The notes: a model not told the origin generated them from the sequence alone. DNA of 64,000 nt from Stappia sp. 28M-7 (GCF_014252955.1 NZ_JACMIA010000001.1:1364001-1428000), one strand, 5' to 3'. Positions 25,499 to 34,457 are shown, counted from the stretch's first letter. Translations and numbers: made by a program.

Positions 25499-26233
25499 AT
25501 GCAGATCGAGCTTCACGGCGTCACCAGGCGCTTCCGCAGCCGCGATGTCGAAACCACGGCGCTGAACGGGCTGTCGCTGGAGATCCCGTCCGGCCGCCTC
25601 ACCACGGTCATCGGTCCGTCGGGCTGCGGCAAGACGACGATGCTGGCGATCATGGGCCTTCTGGAGGTGCCGGACGAGGGGGAGGTGCGCTTCGACGGCG
25701 AGCCGGTCTCCCGTCTTGGCCGCCGGCGTCGTCTGGAGCTGCGCCGCGAGCGCGTCTCCTTCATCTTCCAGTCGCTGAACCTCATCGAGGAGATCTCGGT
25801 GACCGAGAATGTCGCCCTGCCGGCGCGCTACATGTCGTTGCCGGCGCGCGAGTGCCGCCAGCGGGCCGAGCAGGCGCTGGAGGAGCTGGGTCTGGGGTTC
25901 CGCGCCGGCCATTTTCCCTTCCAGCTTTCGGGCGGCCAGCGCCAGCGGGTCGCCATCGCCCGGGCGCTGGCGATGCGCTCGGACCTGATCCTCGCCGACG
26001 AGCCGACCGGCAATCTCGACCGGGAAAGCAGCGCCAGCGTGCTGGAGGCGCTGCTCGCCTGCCGGGCGCGCGGCACCACCATCGTTCTGGTCACCCATGA
26101 TCCGGACATTGCCGAGCTGGGCGACTTCGTCATCGAGATGCAGGGCGGCCATGTGGTGCGGGGCCGGGCCGGGGAGCTGGGCAACCGCCAGCCGGCGTCC
26201 TCCGGCCGCTGGGTCGAGGCGATCGCCACATGA
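25499..26233 (+). CDS. MacB/LolD-type ABC ATP-binding protein
   Basis: 244 residues, ATPase domain only. Motifs: Walker A GPSGCGKTT, Q-loop IFQSLNLI, signature LSGGQRQRVAIARALAM, Walker B LILADEPTGNLD, H-switch VTHDP. This is the MacB/LolD family pattern (EPTGNLD). No permease follows; the duplicated FtsX-type permease at the start of the same operon is the natural partner. The last four bases overlap the start of the LanB gene. Confidence 0.87.
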   Translation: MQIELHGVTRRFRSRDVETTALNGLSLEIPSGRLTTVIGPSGCGKTTMLAIMGLLEVPDEGEVRFDGEPVSRLGRRRRLELRRERVSFIFQSLNLIEEISVTENVALPARYMSLPARECRQRAEQALEELGLGFRAGHFPFQLSGGQRQRVAIARALAMRSDLILADEPTGNLDRESSASVLEALLACRARGTTIVLVTHDPDIAELGDFVIEMQGGHVVRGRAGELGNRQPASSGRWVEAIAT

Positions 26234-28416
26234 GCGCGCTTGCCGGCGAAATGGCGCAGGAGCGGCCCCCTGCCGGTGCGCTCCCCGGCGACAGCGCGGC
26301 CCCGCGTGCGGCCTCCGCCGACATGCTGGTGCTGCGGCTCGCGCCCCTGCCGGCGGAGGTGCTGGAGGGGCTGGTGTCGCCCGCCTTTCGTGCGGCGCTT
26401 GCCGCCGCTGGCGCGGGAGACGGCCGCGCGGGGCAGGAGGTGGCCGGCGCTTTGCCCGCCGAGCTCGAGCGCATTCTGGCGGCGCTTCGGGCCATGACGC
26501 TCGATGCCCACGCCCGGTGGGTGCTGGACGAGGTGCAGGAACGGCTCGACCGGCTGGCAGGCACCCTCGGCAAGCCGTCGGAAAAGCCCGGCCGCCGGTT
26601 CCGCGCCGCGATGCGGGCCCTGCGCTATCTCTCGCGCGTCTCGCACAAGACCAGCCCCTTCCAGCGTTACATGGCTGTCGGCATCTGCGAGGGCGATGGC
26701 GCCGCCAGCACCGGCGGCCCGGTCCGCTTCGAGCTGGAAAGCCGCGAGCGCCTGGCGCAGGAGTGGATCGCGGTGCTGCGGCACGGCCATGCCGATGCGC
26801 TCGGCCAGGGCGGCCTGTTCGAGCTCGCCGGAGAGCTCTCCGCCGATGCGGACCGGCTCGACGCGGAGCTGCACACCCTGATGCTGACGCGCGGCACCTT
26901 GTGGCGCACGGGGCGGCGCAAGAGCTTCACCCTGCGCGCGCCGGTCGACCGGATCTTCCGTGCGCTTTCCGGCCGGACCTTCGCGCTGGAGGAGCTGACG
27001 GCGGCCTGCGGCGAGGCGGGGCTTTCGCCGGCGGAAACGGCCGGGCTCGTCCGCGGCCTGGTCGACAGGGGCCTGGTGCGCCGTGCCCCGGCCGGCGTCA
27101 AGGCCGCCGAAGCCGCGCTGGCGGGCGCGCCCGATCCGGCGCTTGTCGGGCGCCTTGCCGCCGACCCGCTGCTGCAGGATGCGCCGCGGCTCTACCGCGA
27201 TTGCTGGATGCGGCTGGACGACCGGCCGGATTATGACGTTGCCGCGATCCGCGACCGGGTCTGCGATGTCTTGCGCGACCTGTCGATGCCCTCGCCGGAG
27301 CACCGGTTGCTGCGCGACCTCTTCCAGAGCCTTGCGCCCGGTAAGGGCGCTTCCCTTCCGCTGCCGCGCCTTGCCGCCGAGATCGAGAGCGCCGCACCGC
27401 AGCTGCTGGCCCGCCTCTCCGACCTGTCGCTGGCGCAGCGTCTTGCCGCCGAAGGCCTTGGCCCGGGCAGTGGCCACCATCCGTTCTGCGCCCACGTCCA
27501 GCCGTTCCGCGAGAACGGCGCGCTGCGGCTGGTGCTGAACGGCACTTTCGACGAGCCGGTCTGGCTCCTGTCCCGCTACACCCAGGGCGAGGATGGCAAG
27601 GCGCTGGCGATGCGCCGCCGCCTGCGCGCATGGCTGGCACGGCAGACCGAGCTGACCAGTGAGCGCTTCGTCGGGCTGTCGCGCGGCGGCGAGGTGAGCA
27701 GCCTGCAGCGCCACGGCGGTCTTGCCGAGCGCTATCTCGCCGGCTTCGCCCCTTCGGGAGATCCGACGCCGGTCCTGCCGCTTGCCGATTGTCATGTCTC
27801 CCTTGCTCCCGGCGGCCGACGGCTGCAGGTGACGGACGGCGAGGGCCTGCCGGTGCGGTTCGTCAATTTCGGCAGCGTCCTGCCGTCGCCCGCCTGGGGC
27901 CTGCACTACTGGCTGATCCACCTGACCGCGCCTGTCGCCGTCATGCGGCCCGGCCTCGACAAGGGCTTCGTCGGCGACGAGACCGCGCCCCGCCGCCACC
28001 GGCCGCGCGAGTATCGCGGCGACTGCGTGCTCTTTCGCGAGACCTGGTACGAAACCTCGCAGGACCTTCTGGACGCGGTATGGAAGGGCGAGGGCGAGGC
28101 GCATCTGCCGACGGCCACGGCGATGACCGCGCTGGCGCGATATTTCCACGAACGCGGCATGCCGGCGCAGGTCTTCGTCGCCCGCAAGCCGGGCATGGAC
28201 TGGCATGCCAGCAACTCCATGGCCAACCGCCACCGCAAGCCGCAATGGATCGACATCGCCAATCCCGTCTGCGTCGCCCTGCTGCGCCGGATCCTGCGCG
28301 AGAGCCGGACCGTGGTGTTCCAGGAGGTGCTTCCCGGCCCGCAGGACCGGCTCGCCCGCGCGGGCGGGGGATCGCATGCGGTGGAGCTGCATCTGGAGGC
28401 GAGCCTGACATGGTAG
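26230..28416 (+). CDS. Split LanB dehydratase, glutamylation domain (TbtB/GodF-like)
   Basis: 728 residues, matching the N-terminal glutamylation part of class I LanB proteins without the elimination domain. The family motif SRVSHKTSPFQRYMAVG is at residues 135-151. C-terminal motifs include a DCVLFRETWY-like strand, the PAQVFVARKPG strand and RKPQWIDIANPVCVALL. It transfers glutamate from glutamyl-tRNA(Glu) to Ser/Thr of the precursor; the SpaB_C protein encoded 9 kb upstream then eliminates it. No LanC cyclase is present, so lanthionine formation is not expected. Residues about 250-280 resemble an embedded winged-helix leader-binding site (inference). The ATG overlaps the preceding stop (ATGA), and the 3' end overlaps the next gene by 7 bases. 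Confidence 0.87.
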   Translation: MSALAGEMAQERPPAGALPGDSAAPRAASADMLVLRLAPLPAEVLEGLVSPAFRAALAAAGAGDGRAGQEVAGALPAELERILAALRAMTLDAHARWVLDEVQERLDRLAGTLGKPSEKPGRRFRAAMRALRYLSRVSHKTSPFQRYMAVGICEGDGAASTGGPVRFELESRERLAQEWIAVLRHGHADALGQGGLFELAGELSADADRLDAELHTLMLTRGTLWRTGRRKSFTLRAPVDRIFRALSGRTFALEELTAACGEAGLSPAETAGLVRGLVDRGLVRRAPAGVKAAEAALAGAPDPALVGRLAADPLLQDAPRLYRDCWMRLDDRPDYDVAAIRDRVCDVLRDLSMPSPEHRLLRDLFQSLAPGKGASLPLPRLAAEIESAAPQLLARLSDLSLAQRLAAEGLGPGSGHHPFCAHVQPFRENGALRLVLNGTFDEPVWLLSRYTQGEDGKALAMRRRLRAWLARQTELTSERFVGLSRGGEVSSLQRHGGLAERYLAGFAPSGDPTPVLPLADCHVSLAPGGRRLQVTDGEGLPVRFVNFGSVLPSPAWGLHYWLIHLTAPVAVMRPGLDKGFVGDETAPRRHRPREYRGDCVLFRETWYETSQDLLDAVWKGEGEAHLPTATAMTALARYFHERGMPAQVFVARKPGMDWHASNSMANRHRKPQWIDIANPVCVALLRRILRESRTVVFQEVLPGPQDRLARAGGGSHAVELHLEASLTW

Positions 28417-29243
28417 GCGCGGTGCGGGGTCTCATCGCCGCTCTGTTTCTGGCGCTCGCCCAATCCGCGCTCGCCCAGCCAACGCCCGCCGACATCGTGA
28501 TCCTCGGCGAGGTGCACGACAACCTGGAAACCCACCTGGCCCAGGCACGCCGGATCGAGGAGCTGCGCCCCGCTGCCGTCGTCTTCGAGATGCTGTCGCC
28601 GGATGCCGCCGACCGCGCCATGCGGGCCGACCGGACGGACCCGGCCGCGCTCGCGGCGGCAACGCGCTGGCATGAGACGCGCTGGCCACCCTTCGATCTC
28701 TACGCGCCGGTGTTTCTCGCAGCCCGGGAGGCGGCGCTTTTCGGCATGGCGGTGACGTCCGGCGAGGCGCGCAAGGCGGTGTTTCTCGGCGCGAGCGCGG
28801 TCTTCGGGGCGCAGGGCGCGCGTTTCGGGCTGGACCGGCCTTTGCCGCGGGAGGAGCAGGCCGCGCGCGAGGCGCTGAAGCTGCAGACCCATTGCGGGGC
28901 CCTGCCGCCGGTGCTGAGGCGCGGCTTCGTCGAGGCGCAGCGCCTGCGCGATGCCGCGCTGGCGCAGGCCGCGCTGTCCGCGTTGGCGGCGCACGGCCCC
29001 CCCGTCGTGGTGATCACGGGCCATGGCCATGCCCGCAAGGACTGGGGCGTGCCCCGGCTGATCGCGCGTGCCGCCCCGCACGTCACCGTCCACTCGGTCG
29101 GCTATGTCGAGACGGAGGACGGGGCGCCCTTCGACGAGACGGTTCTGGTGCCGGCCACCCCGCGCGCCGATCCTTGCGCGCGCTCCGTCCGCCCTCGGGC
29201 CGATGCCGCTCCCGGAAAGCTCAGTCGCCGGCCGCCGCCGTGA
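28410..29243 (+). CDS. ChaN-family (DUF399) haem-binding-like secreted protein
   Basis: 277 residues; a 7-base overlap with the LanB gene couples them. Residues 1-23 are a signal peptide (GLIAALFLALAQSALAQ), with no lipobox cysteine visible. The mature start DIVILGEVHDNLETHLAQ is the ChaN/Tiki-superfamily signature, where Glu and His residues face the active or haem-binding groove. A late ITGHGHARKDWGVP segment is also typical. Known ChaN proteins bind haem; relatives are metal-dependent peptidases, so a role in leader trimming in the periplasm is a fair alternative. Last gene of the RiPP operon; its 3' end overlaps the convergent tetR by 23 bases. Confidence 0.75.
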   Translation: MVGAVRGLIAALFLALAQSALAQPTPADIVILGEVHDNLETHLAQARRIEELRPAAVVFEMLSPDAADRAMRADRTDPAALAAATRWHETRWPPFDLYAPVFLAAREAALFGMAVTSGEARKAVFLGASAVFGAQGARFGLDRPLPREEQAAREALKLQTHCGALPPVLRRGFVEAQRLRDAALAQAALSALAAHGPPVVVITGHGHARKDWGVPRLIARAAPHVTVHSVGYVETEDGAPFDETVLVPATPRADPCARSVRPRADAAPGKLSRRPPP

Positions 29244-29784
29244 CCGGCACCAGGCCGAACCGCGCCTCCAGCAGGGCGATGTCGACACCGTCGTCCGCGT
29301 TGCCGTCCGCCGCCTGCTCCCCGACCAGCCGCCGCATGCCGAGCCCGCGCAGCGCGGAGAGGAACATCGTCACGTCCGGATCGCCCGGCGGCCGGCCGTA
29401 ATAGGCCGCGACCCTGGCGTCGAACCGGGCCATGTGCTCGTCGACCAGGACTTTCAGCTCCGGTTCCAGCTGCGCTTCCAGGATCAGGCTGAGGAAGAAT
29501 CGCATCCGGCCGGGATTGGAGGTCAGGACCGCCAGCCCCTTGCGGATCGCCTCGGGGGCAGGGGGCGCGGGCGGCGTCCCGCCGGCATCCGCGTGGTGCG
29601 GCAGGTGGCCCTGCAGCAGGCCCTTGATCAGGTCGATCTTCTTGGGAAAGTAGTAGGTCAGGTGCGACTGGCGCACGCCGGCCGCCTTTGCCACCTGCGG
29701 CTGGGTGAACTTCTTCACCCCATAGGTCTGCATCAGGTCCAGCGCGGCCCTCAGGATCTTTTCACGTACTGGATCGTCCGCCAT
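29221..29784 (-). CDS. TetR-family transcriptional regulator
   Basis: 187 residues from the ATG at 29784, with GGAGGGG just upstream. The N-terminal helix-turn-helix is standard (residues about 19-48: TYGVKKFTQPQVAKAAGVRQ then SHLTYYFPKK). The ligand domain is helical and not assignable. It sits downstream of, and on the same strand as, the TonB receptor-MFS-methyltransferase genes, 106 bases after the methyltransferase stop, and may control them. Candidate operators lie in front of the receptor gene at 34103-34149. Confidence 0.88.
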   Translation of the reverse strand: MADDPVREKILRAALDLMQTYGVKKFTQPQVAKAAGVRQSHLTYYFPKKIDLIKGLLQGHLPHHADAGGTPPAPPAPEAIRKGLAVLTSNPGRMRFFLSLILEAQLEPELKVLVDEHMARFDARVAAYYGRPPGDPDVTMFLSALRGLGMRRLVGEQAADGNADDGVDIALLEARFGLVPVTAAAGD

Positions 29785-29890
29785 GGACCCCTCCATGAAA
29801 GCATCTGCGCACCCGCGTCGGCGCGAAAGCGGGACGACCGACACGTAAGCCATCGGCCCGGCGAACGGAACCCGCTGCGCGTCGCCCGCC

Positions 29891-30601
29891 TTACTCCGCC
29901 TCGGGGCTTCGGTAGCTCGCCAGCGCGTGATAGTCGAGCGCCCGGAAGAATGGCTGCGGCTCGTCGAAGCCGGCCGTGCGAAGCAGCTCGGCAAGGCGCG
30001 CGGCCTCCGCCGCATCCCAGCTGCCGCGGATCCGCTTTTCCATCGTCGCGGCTTCGCTGTCTGTCTGCCCGGCGAGCAGGGCCCAGGCGCGATAGGCCGG
30101 GTCGAACGTGCCGCCCTCGGGCAGGTAGTCGAGATGGAACAGGCCGGCACCGGGCGCCAGCCGCGCCGCGATGGCGCGGAAGAAGGCGAGCTTGTCGCCA
30201 TCGCCCTTGATGAAGTGGCTGACCAGATGGGCGATGCAGGCGTCCGCACGAAGGCCTGCATCCGCATCCTCCACCGTTCCCTCGACGATCTCCACCCGGT
30301 CGCCGAGGCCCGCCTTCGCAACGCGCGCCTTGAGGATCGCCAGCATGTCGGGCGAGGGCTCGACGGCGATGAAGCGCCAGCCGGGCCGGTGGCTAGCCTG
30401 GATCAGGATCTCTGTCCCGGTGCCGGCCCCCGCGACGAGGATCGTCGCCTCGTCCGGCAGCCCGGCGGCAAGGCGCGCCAGCGTCAACTCGTGGGCGAGG
30501 CGGTATCCGGGCACCAGGCGGTCGATGCGCGTTTCGTAGGTTTCGGCGAAGGCGGCGGAAAACAGCGTCGAGGTCTTGGCCGCGGTCTTGGAAGAGGTCA
30601 T
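29891..30601 (-). CDS. Class I SAM-dependent methyltransferase
   Basis: 236 residues. Motif I is ILVAGAGTGTEILIQA (about residues 53-68), followed by the acidic strand FIAVEPSPDML (motif II) and the DACIAHLVSHF segment. The N-terminal FSAAFAETYETRIDRLVPGY helps position substrate. The target is unknown. The start ATG overlaps the MFS stop by four bases, so it is co-translated with the transporter, which suggests a small-molecule substrate handled by the same locus, for example a metallophore or an exported metabolite. Confidence 0.85.
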   Translation of the reverse strand: MTSSKTAAKTSTLFSAAFAETYETRIDRLVPGYRLAHELTLARLAAGLPDEATILVAGAGTGTEILIQASHRPGWRFIAVEPSPDMLAILKARVAKAGLGDRVEIVEGTVEDADAGLRADACIAHLVSHFIKGDGDKLAFFRAIAARLAPGAGLFHLDYLPEGGTFDPAYRAWALLAGQTDSEAATMEKRIRGSWDAAEAARLAELLRTAGFDEPQPFFRALDYHALASYRSPEAE

Positions 30602-31866
30602 GGGCGGGGCTCCACGGGCGTTGCGAATGTGTCGGCGGTGTCGGGATGCGGCGCGCCGAGACGCGCCAGTGCGGCCGCGACGAGCAGCAGGGCGATGCAA
30701 AGGGCCGGAACGGCGGCGAAGGAGTGCGCGTTGAGGACGGCGCCGAGCAGCGGCCCGCACGCCATGCCGAGGCCCTGAAACGTCGCGTTGATCCCGGCTG
30801 CCTTGCCTTGCGCACGCGCCGGGGCGCTCAGGCTGATCGCGCCGAGATTGCCGGGAAACAGCAGCCCCAGCCCGGCGCCGAACACCATCATCGCGGCCAG
30901 CAGGGAGACCGGCCCGGTGGCGGCCCAAAAGCCCGCCATCGCCAGTGCCGCCAGCACCGCGCCGCGCAGCAGAAAGGCCCTCGGGCTCCAGGCAAGGTGC
31001 CGGATGACGATCCCCTGCACCGTGATCATGCAGATCGCGGCGGCGGCCAGGATGAAGCCGGCGCGGGAGACGGAGGCCTCCCCGCTGAGCCCGTAATAGT
31101 CCTGCAGCCGCAGGGCCATGACCTGCTGCAACGTGCCGTAGATCGCGACCGCCAGCAGCGTGATCACGAAATGCGGCCACAGCCGCGCCAGGCTCGCCGA
31201 ACGGGTGTCCGCGCCCGCGCCTGTGGGCTCTCGTCCGCCCGCTGTCGGGCGCTCGCGCGTTTCGGGCAGGCACAGCCAGACGGCGAGCCCGGCGGCGAAG
31301 GCGAGCGCGGCGAGCACGGCGAAGGAGACGGTCGGCGCGCTGCCGCCGATGCGCCAGGCGACCATGCCGCCCAGGATCGCGCCCAGGCCGAAGGACGAGC
31401 CGAGAAAGCCCATGCCCTGGACCCGCTGCTGACGGCCGGTCGTGTCGGCCATGTGGGCCTGCGCCGCCGGCAGCACGCTGCCGGAAAAGGCGGCCTGCAG
31501 CACCCTGACGGCGAAGACGGCGGCAAGGGCGAGGCCGGCGGAGATCGCCAGCGACAGGCGCATCTCGACCAGCGCCGCCGTCAGTCCCAGGCAGGCGGCC
31601 GGCACCAGCATGCCGGCAAGCAGCACCGGCTTGCGGCCGGCCCGCTCCGTCAGGAAGCCCCAGACCGGCGCCGCGACGATGCCGGCAAGGGCCGACAGGC
31701 TCATGATCATGCCGGTCTCGATGTCGGTGAAGCCCATCTGCCGGCCGAGCGGCGGCATCAGGACCACGAACAGGCTGAGGCCTGCAGCCTTCAGAACGAG
31801 GGCGGTGAAGAGCGCGATCCGCGCCGAACGGGCCGGCGCGGGCAAGGAGGGGAGGGGGCGTGTCAT
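30598..31866 (-). CDS. Major facilitator superfamily transporter
   Basis: 422 residues with 12 predicted helices. The MFS loop 2-3 signature is GFLTERAGRKPVL (about residues 70-82), and a cytoplasmic loop with poly-Arg/Gly separates the halves (about 205-225). It lies 4 bases after the TonB receptor stop. With an outer-membrane receptor upstream it may move an imported chelate across the inner membrane (RhtX/FptX-like) or may export a compound; sequence does not decide. Confidence 0.85.
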   Translation of the reverse strand: MTRPLPSLPAPARSARIALFTALVLKAAGLSLFVVLMPPLGRQMGFTDIETGMIMSLSALAGIVAAPVWGFLTERAGRKPVLLAGMLVPAACLGLTAALVEMRLSLAISAGLALAAVFAVRVLQAAFSGSVLPAAQAHMADTTGRQQRVQGMGFLGSSFGLGAILGGMVAWRIGGSAPTVSFAVLAALAFAAGLAVWLCLPETRERPTAGGREPTGAGADTRSASLARLWPHFVITLLAVAIYGTLQQVMALRLQDYYGLSGEASVSRAGFILAAAAICMITVQGIVIRHLAWSPRAFLLRGAVLAALAMAGFWAATGPVSLLAAMMVFGAGLGLLFPGNLGAISLSAPARAQGKAAGINATFQGLGMACGPLLGAVLNAHSFAAVPALCIALLLVAAALARLGAPHPDTADTFATPVEPRP

Positions 31867-31870
31867 GACG

Positions 31871-34075
31871 TCAGAACCTCACCCTTGCGCCCAGGCCAAG
31901 CGTCCGGCCGGTTCCCGGAATGCCGGCGTAGACGCCGCCCCCGCCGACCGCGTTGCCGGTGCGATAGGCGGACGTCGTGTAGCTCTCGTCGAAGATATTC
32001 TCGGCAAAGCCGTAGACGTCGAAACTGTCGCTTTCCCAGCCCGCGCGCAGGTTGACGAGGTTGTACGCATCCAGCCTCCGGCTGTTGGCCGGATCGATCT
32101 GGCGCGATCCCACATGCTGGTATTCGGCACGCCCGAAGGCCTCGCCCGCCAGCCCGGCGATCTGCAGCGGATGGCGGTACTCGGCAAACAGCGAGGCGGT
32201 GAACTCCGGCGCGTAAGGCACCTCGTTGCCTTCGAGCAATGCGCCGCCGGAGGTGATCTCGGCATGCAGCAGGCCGGCCGCGGCGCCGAAGTGCCAGTTG
32301 TCCGTCGGGCGGGCCGTCACGGTCAGCTCCCAGCCATAGCTGCGCGTGTCGGCGTTCTGTACGTCGAAGCGTCCGGCCACCGGGTTGAAGGTGAAGAGCT
32401 GCTCGTCGCTCGTGTCGTTCAGGAACACCGCCGTCGACATCTCCAGCCAGTCGGCGAAGGGTCGGCCCTTCAGCCCGGCCTCGTAGGACCATGTGCCGGA
32501 GCTCTTGAACTCCGTCAGCGGAATGCCGGCGGAGGCGAACTGGTTGAAGAACAGGTAGCCGCCGGGCTTCTCGCCGCGGGCGATGGTGCCGTAGACGGTG
32601 AGCTCCGGCGCCAGGTCGAAGCTGACGCCGGCGCGCCCGGTGACGAAGCCGAAGGTGCTCTCCTGGCTTTCGGCGAAGGCGGCGACACCCGGCACGCCGC
32701 CGGGCCGGCCGGCATAGGTGCCGTCGAACTGCTGGCGCTCGTAGGTGTAGCGGGCGCCGCCGATGATCCGCAGCCGCTCCGTGACGGGAACGGTCACCTC
32801 GCCGAAGGCGGCAAGGTTGGTCTTCTTCAGCCGGCCGGTATAGGCGCCATTGGCCATGGCAAGGCTGGTGATGTCGGTGGTGCTCTCCAGATCGGAGTAC
32901 AGTCCGCTGACGCCGGCAACCCACTGTCCGCCCTGGCCGAACTCGCCGTTGAGCCGCAGCTCCTGGCTGACCTGCGAGCTGGTCTCGTCGATCCGCCGCA
33001 CATTTACCCCCGCCGCGCCGAAGGCGGAGGGCGGCAGGCCGGTCTGCGCGCCGCCGATGAAACCGTCCAGCAGGTCGGCGTCCAGATCGAGCTCGTAATG
33101 GCTGATGCCGGTCAGCGAGGTGAGCGTCGCGAAACCGAGATCGTGGGTGATCTCCAGCGATCCGCCGGTGGTCTCGGTCGTCGTCTCGGGAACCGGGGCG
33201 AAGGCGTTGCGCGGGAAATGCGGGTCGTCCAGCCACACGCCGGTCGTCGGCCGCTCGCGGGTCCGCGAATGGCGCAGCGACAGCACCGCGTCGGTGCTGT
33301 CCGACAGCTCGGCGGCGACCTTGGCCGAGATCGCGCCCGAATACTGCTCGCGCACCGACATGTCATCCTGCACGACATTGCCCAGCCCGTCGAAGACGAT
33401 GTTGCGGATGTCGCCGTCGAACCCGTAGAGCGTGCCCGAAAGGCGCGCCGAGACACGATCCGTGATCGCCCCGCCGACGCTCGCGTCGAGCTTGCGCTCG
33501 CCGTGCGAGCCGACCTCGACCCCGATCTCGCCGCCGAAGTCCGGCGTGGCGTCCTGTGTCGAGACAACCACCGCGCCCGCTTGCGAGTTCAGCCCGAACA
33601 GCGTGCCCTGCGGCCCCTTCAGCACCTCGATGGAGCGGACGTCCATGAAGCGTTGGTCGAACACCCGCGCCGGCAGCGGGATGCCGTCGACATAGTAGTT
33701 TACGGATGGCGAGATCAGCGCCGACGACGAGCCGATGCCCCGGATGTTGAGCGTGTTGGCGTAGGTCAGGCCGGTGTCGGCGAAGTTGAAGTTCGGCAGC
33801 CGCCCGACGAGATCGGCCGTGTTCTTGATGCGCGCGCTTGCGATGTCCTCGGCCGGCAGCGCCTCGACGGTGAACGGCACCTCGCGGATCGGCTCCTCGA
33901 ACTTGCGCGCCTTGACGACGACGGTGTCCAGCCGGGTCGCGCTGCTGAAGTCGACGGCGGAGAGGTCGATGCCGTCATCGTCGCTGTCCTGAGCCTTCGA
34001 CGCCGTGGGAGCCGAGACGGCCAGGGCCGCGAAGAGGAGCGTGCAGGTGAGGTCCTTGGCGTGTCGGTTCCGCAT
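31871..34075 (-). CDS. TonB-dependent outer-membrane receptor
   Basis: 734 residues with a signal peptide (LLFAALAVSAPTASKAQ). The plug domain begins near the TonB-box-like LDTVVVKARK (residues about 49-58) and contains NTLNIRGIG and VEVLKGPQGTLFG-type segments (here SIEVLKGPQGTLFG). The 22-strand barrel ends in the canonical aromatic terminus GLGARVRF. It imports a siderophore, haem or another bulky nutrient using TonB energy. First gene of a four-gene same-strand group with MFS, methyltransferase and TetR. The promoter region holds two inverted repeats overlapping a likely promoter. Confidence 0.9.
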   Translation of the reverse strand: MRNRHAKDLTCTLLFAALAVSAPTASKAQDSDDDGIDLSAVDFSSATRLDTVVVKARKFEEPIREVPFTVEALPAEDIASARIKNTADLVGRLPNFNFADTGLTYANTLNIRGIGSSSALISPSVNYYVDGIPLPARVFDQRFMDVRSIEVLKGPQGTLFGLNSQAGAVVVSTQDATPDFGGEIGVEVGSHGERKLDASVGGAITDRVSARLSGTLYGFDGDIRNIVFDGLGNVVQDDMSVREQYSGAISAKVAAELSDSTDAVLSLRHSRTRERPTTGVWLDDPHFPRNAFAPVPETTTETTGGSLEITHDLGFATLTSLTGISHYELDLDADLLDGFIGGAQTGLPPSAFGAAGVNVRRIDETSSQVSQELRLNGEFGQGGQWVAGVSGLYSDLESTTDITSLAMANGAYTGRLKKTNLAAFGEVTVPVTERLRIIGGARYTYERQQFDGTYAGRPGGVPGVAAFAESQESTFGFVTGRAGVSFDLAPELTVYGTIARGEKPGGYLFFNQFASAGIPLTEFKSSGTWSYEAGLKGRPFADWLEMSTAVFLNDTSDEQLFTFNPVAGRFDVQNADTRSYGWELTVTARPTDNWHFGAAAGLLHAEITSGGALLEGNEVPYAPEFTASLFAEYRHPLQIAGLAGEAFGRAEYQHVGSRQIDPANSRRLDAYNLVNLRAGWESDSFDVYGFAENIFDESYTTSAYRTGNAVGGGGVYAGIPGTGRTLGLGARVRF

Positions 34076-34102
34076 GGCGATCCTGTTGTGTGGCGGTCGA
34101 TT

Positions 34103-34149
34103 TTGGTTTGTCTACCAACCAACAAATATGAGAGTCAAACTCATATTTG
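34103..34149 (-). promoter_or_regulatory. TonB-receptor promoter with two inverted-repeat operators
   Basis: A perfect 10-bp inverted repeat, CAAATATGAG / CTCATATTTG with a 7-base spacer, occupies 34123-34149. A second, TTGGT / ACCAA with 6 bases between, is at 34103-34118. Read on the minus strand, the spacer of the first carries TTGACT (-35-like), and 18 bases on is TAGACA (-10-like) inside the second repeat. The receptor ATG is about 30 bases further. Binding by the TetR protein or an iron-responsive regulator would block transcription (inference). Confidence 0.5.
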
Positions 34150-34200
34150 AGCGGATCGCGAAGTACCGGGAACCACGGGGCAGGGCGTGCCTTTGGGGAG

Positions 34201-34269
34201 GCGGGGATATCTGGAAAAGCCGCTCGGGGATAAGTCGGCACGGCGCGCGGGGATATCTCCAAATCGGGG
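34201..34269. repeat. Three degenerate 23-bp tandem units with GGGGATA core
   Basis: GGGGATA occurs at 34203, 34226 and 34249, exactly 23 bases apart. Units 1 and 3 share GCGGGGATATCT; unit 2 reads TCGGGGATAAGT. The constant spacing (about two helix turns) looks like a protein-binding array rather than chance. Confidence 0.55.
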
Positions 34270-34413
34270 CCGGACGCGAGTCGGAGCCGAGATGACGCCG
34301 CCGACATGTGTCGCCAGACGGGGATTGAGCGGGGACAAATGCTCTCGCGCCTCACTGCTCCGCCGACCTTTTCGCCAGCGCCGGCCCGCCGTCTCCACCG
34401 CCTCGGCGATTGC

Positions 34414-34457
34414 CGATTTCGAGACGGTCACCGCAACTTTGCGCGATTTCGAGACGG
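34414..34457. repeat. 14-bp direct repeat CGATTTCGAGACGG, 30-bp period
   Basis: Perfect copies at 34414-34427 and 34444-34457. A related TTTCGAGA is at 34481-34488. The 30-base spacing puts the copies on the same DNA face, about 130 bases upstream of the next gene, suggesting a regulator site. Confidence 0.5.

Noticed and set aside
16937-28416. A pyridine-forming thiopeptide cluster
   Set aside because: Only one SpaB_C-type protein is present and the core lacks the usual compact Ser/Cys repeat; a linear azole plus dehydroamino-acid product is better supported.
26230-28416. Classical lantibiotic pathway
   Set aside because: No LanC-type cyclase is encoded, and the LanB is split and accompanied by YcaO and an azoline oxidase.
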